Source: Actinomycetes bacterium (GTDB lineage: Bacteria; Actinomycetota; Acidimicrobiia; UBA5794). From it: a DNA stretch of 12,868 nucleotides. Of the stretch, positions 8,043-12,868 are shown one piece after another. Location of the stretch: positions 1-12,868 of the forward strand of contig JAUVQC010000015.1 in NCBI GenBank assembly GCA_030598305.1, given 5' to 3'. Every line of letters starts with the position of its first letter. Position 1 is the stretch's first letter. The translations under genes and the position numbers were made by a program. The notes under the pieces were generated by a model. It saw nothing but the letters and a program-made list of their open reading frames with translations, had not been told where the DNA came from and ran no database searches.

Positions 8043-8941
8043 CAGATCCTGTCACCACCGGTTTCTTGTTGGTCGACAAGCCAACGGGATGGACGTCACA
8101 TGATGTGGTCGCCAAGGTGCGCAGCAGGGTCGGGGGCAAGGTCGGTCACGCAGGAACGCTCGACCCGCTCGCCACCGGACTCCTCGTCCTTGGTATCGGC
8201 GGTGCAACGAGGCTCCTGCGGTTCGTACAGGGCGCGCGCAAGGAGTACCTCGCGACGGCTCAATTCGGAGTAGCAACCGACTCGCTCGACGCCGACGGAG
8301 CGATTCTGTCGCGGGAGCCACTCCACGTGACGTCCGAAGAGGTGGAAGCTGCAATGGCTCGATTCCGGGGAGAGATCTTGCAGGTTCCCCCGATGGTCTC
8401 GGCACGGAAGGTCGAGGGTCGTCGACTGTACGAACTGGCGAGGGAAGGAAAGATCGTCGAACGCGAGGCCAGGCCTGTCATGATCCACCGACTGGAACTC
8501 GTCGACCTTGCACCATCGGACTACCCCGAGGTGACGTTCCGCACGGTCTGTTCGACCGGGACATATGTGCGCACCCTTGCTGACGACCTGGCACGTGCCC
8601 TGGGTGGCCGTGCGCATCTGACCGCGCTTCGCCGCGTCAGGATCGGAGCGTTGAATGTGTCCGATGCTGTATCAGTCGAAGACGCAGTTGCTGCAGGGGA
8701 AGCGAGCGACATCGAACGACTTCTCATCAAGCCGACAGAAGCCCTCGCTGATCTCCCCGAGATTCGAGTGGACGAGGCGATGGTGCAGGCAGTGAGGAAC
8801 GGGAGGGAACTCCCCGAGATCCTGCTTCCGGACGGAACAGACAGGGAGTCGTCCATTCGTATTGGTGATCGTCGCGGCGATCTGATCGCCGTGTACCGTC
8901 GTGATCGGAATGCATTGCGACCCGAAGTAGTGCTGTCATGA
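8039..8941 (+). CDS. truB: tRNA pseudouridine(55) synthase TruB
   Basis: TruB converts U55 in the T-loop of tRNAs to pseudouridine and also acts as a tRNA folding chaperone. The 300-residue product carries GHAGTLDPLATG with the catalytic Asp42, then YLATAQFGVATDSLD, the VPPMVSARKVEGRRLYELAR block and STGTYVRTLADDLA, all characteristic of the TruB fold. The C-terminal part is a PUA-like domain. The GTG start at 8039 overlaps the previous stop codon as GTGA. I see no Shine-Dalgarno before it, so translation probably depends on the upstream gene. The stop overlaps the ribF start as ATGA. Length and motifs are normal. Confidence 0.96.
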   Translation: MTDPVTTGFLLVDKPTGWTSHDVVAKVRSRVGGKVGHAGTLDPLATGLLVLGIGGATRLLRFVQGARKEYLATAQFGVATDSLDADGAILSREPLHVTSEEVEAAMARFRGEILQVPPMVSARKVEGRRLYELAREGKIVEREARPVMIHRLELVDLAPSDYPEVTFRTVCSTGTYVRTLADDLARALGGRAHLTALRRVRIGALNVSDAVSVEDAVAAGEASDIERLLIKPTEALADLPEIRVDEAMVQAVRNGRELPEILLPDGTDRESSIRIGDRRGDLIAVYRRDRNALRPEVVLS

Positions 8942-9858
8942 AGATCTACCGCAACGACCCGTCGGCCTGGGACACAGGGGGCCAGACCGCGATCGCCATT
9001 GGTGTGTTCGACGGCGTACACCGCGGCCATGCGGCGGTGTTTCGCAACTTGCACGAACGGTCAGGGGACATGCCGGTCATTGCGATGACATTCGCCGTAC
9101 ATCCTGACGAGGTCGTAACCGGGATGCCTGCTCCACCCGCACTGGCTCCATTGGACCGACGCATCGAGATGCTCGATGATCTCGGATTGGACGGCGTGGC
9201 CGTGATCGAGTTCGACCATGACGTTCGTCAGCTCTCACCCGACGAATTCGTCAAGGCCTACGTTGTCGACGGACTCAATGCCGCCCTTGTATCTGTTGGC
9301 GAAGACTTTCGCTTTGGATTCCATGCCGAGGGCAACGTTGACACACTCCGCATCTGTGGAGCCGACTACGGATTCGATGTTGTCGCAACTCCGATCGTCG
9401 ACATCTACGGCACGGAGGTTCGTTCGAGTGCGATCCGAGCTGCGATCGCGTCGGGTGGCGTCGCTCTGGCATCGAGGATGCTCGGCAAACCGTTTGAGAT
9501 AGAGGGCACGGTCGTTCCGGGTGACGAACGCGGACGTACGATCGGGTTTCCGACTGCGAACATCACCATGCCCGAATGTCTCGTGAGGCCAGCGACCGGT
9601 GTCTACGCGGTACGCTGTCGAATCGACGGCATTGATTATGAGGGCGTTAGTAACGTCGGCACGCGACCAACGTTCGGTGGTGGCGACGAAACGATCGAGG
9701 TGCACCTGCTGGATATGGACGCTGACCTCTATGGCAAGGCGCTGCGTGTTCGCTTCATCGACCGACTTCGCGATGAGCGTCATTTCGAGTCCATCGAAGC
9801 GCTCGTCACCCAGATAGAGCAGGACATCGATCAAGCGAGATTGCTTCTCACGGGCTGA
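8938..9858 (+). CDS. ribF: Bifunctional riboflavin kinase / FAD synthetase
   Basis: RibF phosphorylates riboflavin to FMN and adenylates FMN to FAD in the cytoplasm. The 306-residue product has the N-terminal nucleotidyltransferase domain with GVFDGVHRGH (22-31), VGEDFRFG (120-127) and SSAIRAAI (163-170). The C-terminal flavokinase domain follows with GRTIGFPTAN (199-208), GVYAV (221-225), NVGTRPTFGGG (239-249) and the likely catalytic Glu254. A small variation is AVHP (53-56), where many homologues have a DPHP-like sequence. The ATG overlaps the truB stop as ATGA, and the only upstream purine run is weak, so coupling is likely. It appears to be the last gene of the rimP-ribF operon: an 83-base gap and less conserved genes follow. 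Confidence 0.95.
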   Translation: MKIYRNDPSAWDTGGQTAIAIGVFDGVHRGHAAVFRNLHERSGDMPVIAMTFAVHPDEVVTGMPAPPALAPLDRRIEMLDDLGLDGVAVIEFDHDVRQLSPDEFVKAYVVDGLNAALVSVGEDFRFGFHAEGNVDTLRICGADYGFDVVATPIVDIYGTEVRSSAIRAAIASGGVALASRMLGKPFEIEGTVVPGDERGRTIGFPTANITMPECLVRPATGVYAVRCRIDGIDYEGVSNVGTRPTFGGGDETIEVHLLDMDADLYGKALRVRFIDRLRDERHFESIEALVTQIEQDIDQARLLLTG

Positions 9859-9864
9859 CGCCCG
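9851..9864 (+). terminator. Short hairpin over the ribF stop codon, weak terminator candidate
   Basis: CGGGC (9851-9855) can pair with GCCCG (9860-9864) around TGAC, which contains the stop codon. No T run follows, so it is not a canonical intrinsic terminator. In the 83-base gap I also see TTGATT (9878-9883), a possible -35, but only a poor -10 (CATGCT, 9901-9906) at 17 bases. Confidence 0.22.
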
Positions 9865-9941
9865 CCAATCGGCCCCCTTGATTCGTAGCGGACATTGCGA
9901 CATGCTGGGCATGGCTTCGCACTTCCGGGAGAAGGAGTGGG

Positions 9942-10973
9942 ATGCTGTCCCTCTTTGTTGCCGGATTGGTCCTTGTGGTTCCGGTCGGTGTATCGGACGA
10001 ATCGATGGTCCCAGGAGAGGGCCTGGTTCTGTCTCCGGCTCCCGTGGTCCATAGCGCCATTCACCTGCCTACACCAACAGCCCCGACGAGCCCTGTCGGG
10101 TTCGGTGGAGTCGCTGGCATCAGCGTCGTCGTTGGCGGAGCGGTACTCGTGCAGACGAGACGAAGACGCGATGACGAACCGTTCTACGTCCTTGTCCACG
10201 GCAACGGGGGGTCTGCCGACGACTTCGACACGCTCCTTGAGCGCCTCGGCGTGTCCAAGGACAGGGTTGCCGCCTTCGACTACAAGGAGGTCGGCCATGG
10301 AAGGACATCGACGGAGGCGAGCAGGATGGCGTCGACGGAACGAGCGGCTCAGGCTCTCGACAGACTGATTCGGACTCTCTCCCTCCGCTACAGCACGATC
10401 TACTCGTTGCACCATTCGAGGGGTGGGGCGGTGGGCGTGACAATGATCGGGAATCTCGATGACCGGACGAATCCTCCCATCGACGGCTACATCGGCGCAG
10501 CGCTGCTCGATCCAGCGATCGCCGGCGGTGTCCTTGGAAGCCTTCAGAGTGCCGGTGGGATCAGCCCATGGATCCCGGACAATGGTGGCTTCGAAACGGA
10601 GCGTTGCACCGATGGCGAGTGCCGGGACGTGCGCGAACACCTCGGGGATGCCTCGGGCGTCGAGGTGATCGCTATACGGAACCTCGACGCGGAAGTAACG
10701 AATTTCAGGGACAGTCCAGAGGGGTTGCGTGTCTACAACCTTGAGCGCGACGGAGGTATCGCTGCGCGCTACATGGTTCCCCTCAGCCCACTGCTGGCGT
10801 TCAGGCGCGTGTGGAGCGCGCATACGTCCGTGCTCGACCACGAGGCCGTGTCGGATTGCATCAAGGCCGAGGTGGCCGAACCGGGAAGTTGCGTTTGGAA
10901 CGATCGAAAGCACCGTACCCCCGTCTGGTCGGGCGGTGGCGGAGGGGGCACCATTCGTATGTCTGTCAAGTAG
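9942..10973 (+). CDS. Membrane-associated alpha/beta-hydrolase-like protein, function unknown
   Basis: I do not recognise a named family. The 343-residue product starts with a hydrophobic stretch (about 1-17), then a Pro/Thr-rich segment, a second hydrophobic stretch (about 52-71) and the basic run RRRR (73-76). A domain with alpha/beta-hydrolase character follows. HGNGG (86-90) resembles an oxyanion-hole loop after the first strand. HHSRGG (157-162) resembles a nucleophile elbow with Ser159, although the usual first Gly is His. Asp249 and His294 are positioned to complete a triad; this is inference. Four cysteines form two close pairs (222/227 and 306/317), and a Gly run (331-336) lies near the C-terminus. 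ATG 9942 is supported by GAAGGAG at 9931-9937. An equally long antisense frame exists, but only this strand has a ribosome binding site and protein motifs. It interrupts the usual ribF-rpsO neighbourhood. Confidence 0.75.
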   Translation: MLSLFVAGLVLVVPVGVSDESMVPGEGLVLSPAPVVHSAIHLPTPTAPTSPVGFGGVAGISVVVGGAVLVQTRRRRDDEPFYVLVHGNGGSADDFDTLLERLGVSKDRVAAFDYKEVGHGRTSTEASRMASTERAAQALDRLIRTLSLRYSTIYSLHHSRGGAVGVTMIGNLDDRTNPPIDGYIGAALLDPAIAGGVLGSLQSAGGISPWIPDNGGFETERCTDGECRDVREHLGDASGVEVIAIRNLDAEVTNFRDSPEGLRVYNLERDGGIAARYMVPLSPLLAFRRVWSAHTSVLDHEAVSDCIKAEVAEPGSCVWNDRKHRTPVWSGGGGGGTIRMSVK

Positions 10974-11018
10974 CCAGGAAGGCTGGAATGCCCACAGCGT
11001 TCCTCTTGAGCCTCCACC

Positions 11019-11024
11019 TACCCT
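11019..11024 (+). promoter_or_regulatory. Possible -10 (TACCCT) for a leaderless RidA-family transcript
   Basis: TACCCT fits the loose TANNNT pattern of actinobacterial -10 boxes and ends eight bases before the ATG at 11033, the spacing expected if transcription began at the start codon itself. No matching -35 is seen. The alternative is translation from ATG 10988 as part of the preceding gene's transcript. Confidence 0.2.
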
Positions 11025-11032
11025 CTGACACT

Positions 11033-11422
11033 ATGGACCGCAGCCACTTCCATGGAGTCTCACCCTACGAGGTCACGTTCGGCTTCTCCCGTGCGGTTCG
11101 CGTGGGAGATACGATCCGCGTCGCGGGAACCGCTCCGGTTCCCGCGCCAGGTGAGGACCTCGTTAAGGGTGCACATGCCCAAATGCTTCGATGCGCGGAG
11201 ATCGCACGGCAGGCCATAGAAGGCCTTGGCGGTTCCTTGAAGGACGTGGTGCGGACCACGATGTTCATCACCGATCCGGGTGACGCCGACGAGATCGGTA
11301 GTGCGCACAAAGAGATCTTCGGAGACTCCGAACCAGCCGCCACCATGGTCGTTGTCGCGGCACTTCTTGATCCGGAGTGGCTCGTCGAGATCGAGGTAGA
11401 GGCGGTCGTCAGCCGTGCATGA
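11033..11422 (+). CDS. RidA/YjgF/UK114-family protein, non-archetypal
   Basis: The Rid family includes enzymes that hydrolyse reactive enamine/imine intermediates made by PLP enzymes; many subfamilies have other or unknown roles. The 129-residue product spans the whole trimer-forming fold: AVRVGDTIRVAGTAP (21-35), a central helix with EGLGGSLKDVVRTTMFITD (63-81) and the C-terminal LVEIEVEAVV (117-126). In archetypal RidA the segment near residue 101 contains PAR, whose arginine binds the substrate carboxylate. Here the segment reads PAAT, so the classic iminase chemistry is doubtful. ATG 11033 gives the family's usual N-terminus but has no clear Shine-Dalgarno. ATG 10988, 15 codons earlier, has AGGAAGG (10976-10982) in front of it and is a real alternative. 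The gene lies 59 bases after the hydrolase-like gene, or 14 with the earlier start. Confidence 0.9.
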   Translation: MDRSHFHGVSPYEVTFGFSRAVRVGDTIRVAGTAPVPAPGEDLVKGAHAQMLRCAEIARQAIEGLGGSLKDVVRTTMFITDPGDADEIGSAHKEIFGDSEPAATMVVVAALLDPEWLVEIEVEAVVSRA

Positions 11423-11429
11423 CGACCGC
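11402..11429 (+). terminator. Perfect 9-bp inverted repeat over the RidA-family stop codon
   Basis: GCGGTCGTC (11402-11410) is the exact reverse complement of GACGACCGC (11421-11429), with a 10-base loop that includes the last codons. No T run follows. The position at a transcription-unit end, before the rpsO promoter candidate, suits a terminator lacking a U tract. Part of the repeat is coding, so coincidence is possible. Confidence 0.4.
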
Positions 11430-11477
11430 GGCTGATCGTCGTCGGGCCCATGGAGTGTGCTGGATAGAGCCACATCT

Positions 11478-11486
11478 TGCTATCAT
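11478..11486 (+). promoter_or_regulatory. Extended -10 promoter candidate for rpsO (TGC TATCAT)
   Basis: TATCAT at 11481-11486 matches the -10 consensus at five of six positions and is preceded by TGC, the extended -10 pattern. No convincing -35 lies 17 bases upstream, which extended -10 promoters can tolerate. Transcription would begin near 11493, immediately before the first leader hairpin. Confidence 0.45.
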
Positions 11487-11491
11487 GCCCC

Positions 11492-11524
11492 TTGGGCAAT
11501 CGCCCGACCACTTACTCGCGTAAG
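11492..11524 (+). promoter_or_regulatory. rpsO leader with two small hairpins, possible S15 autoregulation site
   Basis: The first hairpin pairs GGGC (11494-11497) with GCCC (11502-11505), extended by a T-G wobble and a T-A pair to 11492/11507. The second pairs CTTAC (11511-11515) with GTAAG (11520-11524). The GTG start follows at 11535. Ribosomal protein S15 represses its own mRNA through structured leaders in several phyla, and a G-U pair stacked on a G-C pair is one S15 recognition feature. The first hairpin has such a pair combination. Autoregulation here is inference. Confidence 0.35.
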
Positions 11525-11534
11525 AAAGTACCTC

Positions 11535-11792
11535 GTGAACGACACGCAAACTGTTGTAGATGAATATGGCACACACGACACGGATACCGGTTCGCCGGAG
11601 GTTCAGGTCGCGTTGCTGACGGAGCGTATCAATCACCTCACCGAGCATCTGAAGGTCCACAAGAAGGACCATCACAGCCGGAGAGGTCTACTCATGATGG
11701 TCGGCAAGCGTCGGCGACTGCTTCGGTACCTCCAGGAACAAGATGTGGAGCGCTACCGGACCCTGATCGCAAAGACAGGGCTGCGTCGCTAG
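11535..11792 (+). CDS. rpsO: 30S ribosomal protein S15
   Basis: S15 binds the central domain of 16S rRNA early in 30S assembly and contributes an intersubunit bridge. The product has 85 residues, against about 89 in most bacteria. Conserved blocks are [16 protein letters not shown] (17-32) and [12 protein letters not shown] (42-53) followed by [10 protein letters not shown] (57-66), which contact rRNA. GTG 11535 is the only start codon near the family N-terminus; the preceding in-frame codons of a longer frame to 11457 are unlike S15. The ribosome binding site is weak (AAGAAAG, 11522-11528). The N-terminus is thus about three residues shorter than usual. pnp follows after 156 bases, the arrangement known from many bacteria, and S15 often represses its own translation. 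Confidence 0.96.
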   Translation: MNDTQTVVDEYGTHDTDTGSPEVQVALLTERINHLTEHLKVHKKDHHSRRGLLMMVGKRRRLLRYLQEQDVERYRTLIAKTGLRR

Positions 11793-11819
11793 CTCTGACC
11801 AGAGCGTGGCTTCGGCCGC
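11792..11819 (+). terminator. Tandem hairpins after rpsO, one with a TTCG tetraloop
   Basis: GCTCT (11792-11796) pairs with AGAGC (11801-11805) around GACC. Immediately after, 11806-11810 pairs with 11815-11819 (one wobble) around TTCG, a very stable tetraloop. No strong T run follows. These could slow or end rpsO transcription, or protect the rpsO 3' end from exonucleases. Confidence 0.4.
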
Positions 11820-11849
11820 CTTCAGTCGTATCTAGACCGACCAAACGAT

Positions 11850-11929
11850 GGAGGAAGTGATCCAGTTGTCAGTGGTCGCTGTTGCGAGGTTTCCCTCGAA
11901 TGTCGACCACTGCCAATTGGGCCTCCTCC
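11850..11929 (+). promoter_or_regulatory. Long imperfect hairpin in the pnp leader
   Basis: Four helices stack. The base is GGAGGA (11850-11855) with TCCTCC (11924-11929). Next is CCAGTTG (11862-11868) with CAATTGG (11914-11920), with one wobble. After one mismatch comes CAGTGGTCG (11870-11878) with CGACCACTG (11904-11912), perfect. The tip is CGAGG (11885-11889) with CCTCG (11894-11898) around TTTC. That is about 27 pairs over 80 bases of non-coding sequence, seven bases before the pnp ribosome binding site. In E. coli the pnp leader forms a long duplex cut by RNase III and then attacked by PNPase, giving autoregulation; the position and shape here suggest the same role. Confidence 0.6.
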
Positions 11930-11942
11930 CATACAAAAGGAG
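11923..11942 (+). promoter_or_regulatory. Anti-Shine-Dalgarno / Shine-Dalgarno pair before pnp
   Basis: CTCCT (11923-11927) can pair with AGGAG (11938-11942), the core of the strong pnp ribosome binding site AAGGAG, around a 10-base loop. The same CTCCT bases form the base of the long hairpin, so the two foldings exclude each other. The ribosome binding site itself is six bases from GTG 11949. Confidence 0.4.
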
Positions 11943-11948
11943 AAACGA

Positions 11949-12868
11949 GTGGCAGAGACCACCGTCCGCGGGCGTGTTGGCGAGGTAGAAATCTCGCTGA
12001 GCACTGGAAAGCTCGCACAACTCTCCGATGGAGCAGTCGTTGCTCGCATCGGAGACACCGAGGTCCTCGTGACCGCAACTGCAAAGCGCAGCATCAGGGA
12101 GGGCGTGGATTTCTTCCCGCTCACCGTTGATGTCGAGGAACGCACCTACGCTGTAGGCCGGATCCCCGGATCGTTCTTCCGCCGTGAAGGACGAGCATCC
12201 GAGAAGGCGATCCTCGCAGATCGCCTGATCGACCGTCCGCTGCGTCCGAACTTCGCCAAGGGCTACCGCCACGACACACACGTCGTTGGCACCGTCCTTG
12301 CCGCTGACCTCGAGAATCCCCACGACATCATCACGCTCAACGGAGCGTCTGCTGCCCTCACGGTCAGCCCGATTCCGTTCGAAGGCCCGATCGGCGCGAT
12401 CAGGCTTGCACTCGCCGATGGTGAGTGGATTCCATTCCCAACCTATGAACAGGGCGAAGAAGCCGTGTTCGAGATCGTCGTTGCTGGAAAGCGCAATGCA
12501 GACGGCAACATCGACATCTCGATGGTCGAGGCTGGCGCATCCGAGAACGGCTACCGCATGGTCCAGGAGGGCCAGCAGGCCTCCGACGAAGCAACCGTTG
12601 CTGCAGGGCTCGAGCTTGCGAAGGAGTACATCGCAGTACTCGTCGATCTCCAGCTCGAGTTGCTCGAGAAGCATGGCGAGCCTGAGCCCGTCGAGTGGAA
12701 GCTCGTCGAGGACTTCTCTGACGAGATCTACGAAAAGGTCGAAGGGTTCGCAAAGTCGAAGCTCGAGGACCTCGGCACGATCGTCAAGAAGCATGAGCGT
12801 CAGAATGCAGAGTCCGAGATCAAGGACGCGACCATTGAGTCCCTTGGCCTCGACGATGACGACGCTGA
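11949..12868 (+). CDS. pnp: Polyribonucleotide nucleotidyltransferase (PNPase), 3'-truncated
   Basis: PNPase degrades RNA from the 3' end by phosphorolysis, releasing nucleoside diphosphates; it forms a ring trimer and can join a degradosome. The window holds the first 306 codons; the frame is open at the end. The first RNase PH-like core spans about residues 5-215, with FFRREGRASE (77-86), RLIDRPLRP (92-100) and NGASAALTVS (131-140). The linking all-helical domain begins near 215. The second core with the main catalytic residues, KH and S1 domains lie beyond the window. MVEAGASE (192-199) stands where many homologues have MVEAEA, a minor variation. GTG 11949 is set by AAGGAG (11937-11942), the strongest ribosome binding site in the window. 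Expression probably comes from the rpsO promoter, from its own weak promoter near TATCTA (11829-11834), or both. Confidence 0.96.
   Translation, partial: MAETTVRGRVGEVEISLSTGKLAQLSDGAVVARIGDTEVLVTATAKRSIREGVDFFPLTVDVEERTYAVGRIPGSFFRREGRASEKAILADRLIDRPLRPNFAKGYRHDTHVVGTVLAADLENPHDIITLNGASAALTVSPIPFEGPIGAIRLALADGEWIPFPTYEQGEEAVFEIVVAGKRNADGNIDISMVEAGASENGYRMVQEGQQASDEATVAAGLELAKEYIAVLVDLQLELLEKHGEPEPVEWKLVEDFSDEIYEKVEGFAKSKLEDLGTIVKKHERQNAESEIKDATIESLGLDDDDA

Noticed and set aside
9831..10913. Long open frame on the - strand (360 codons) opposite the hydrolase-like gene
   Set aside because: No recognisable motifs, biased Arg/Pro/His composition typical of antisense frames in GC-rich DNA, and the + strand frame has a good ribosome binding site and fold-like motifs.
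11806..11819. TTCG-loop hairpin considered as a tRNA or small RNA fragment
   Set aside because: No cloverleaf or further conserved structure around it; better explained as an rpsO 3' end hairpin.
11848..11991. Small ORF ATG...TAG (47 residues) running through the pnp leader into pnp
   Set aside because: No Shine-Dalgarno before its ATG, no recognisable sequence, and base choice in this stretch is explained by the long hairpin.
11832..12794. Long - strand open frame opposite pnp
   Set aside because: The + strand encodes an unmistakable PNPase; the antisense frame reflects codon bias.

Overview
The window looks like conserved core chromosome from an actinobacterium. The evidence is the gene order (ispG, proS, rimP, nusA, infB, rbfA, a DHH phosphoesterase, truB, ribF, rpsO, pnp), GC-rich coding sequence, frequent GTG starts (six of the eleven starts visible) and acidic proteins. 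A deep-branching lineage such as Acidimicrobiia would fit, but that is inference from style and not a placement. All genes lie on the + strand. I see no tRNA, rRNA, CRISPR array, insertion sequence or phage gene.

Layout: 1-987 is the 3' part of ispG (isoprenoid synthesis), followed by proS (prolyl-tRNA synthetase, GTG start at 1031). Next come a structured leader with a possible promoter (2782-2859) and a tight translation/transcription cluster: rimP, nusA, infB, rbfA, an NrnA-type DHH phosphoesterase, truB and ribF. Gaps in this cluster are 8-26 bases or the genes overlap; the last four overlap in a chain, which suggests translational coupling. A less conserved insert follows (9942-11422): a membrane-associated alpha/beta-hydrolase-like protein of unknown role and a RidA-family protein lacking the archetypal arginine. 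The window ends with rpsO (ribosomal protein S15) and the 5' part of pnp (PNPase), each with its own structured leader.

The genes fit one theme: making, modifying and using the translation machinery (proS, rimP, infB, rbfA, truB, rpsO), coupling it to transcription (nusA), and turning RNA over to nucleotides (the DHH protein, pnp). ribF supplies FMN and FAD and is a usual companion of truB. The most interesting non-coding signals are RNA structures. The pnp leader can fold into a long imperfect hairpin whose 3' arm carries an anti-Shine-Dalgarno segment able, alternatively, to pair with the pnp ribosome binding site. The rimP leader folds into a two-helix element ending in a T run. The rpsO leader has two small hairpins. 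Every structure here was found by hand pairing; no folding energy was computed.
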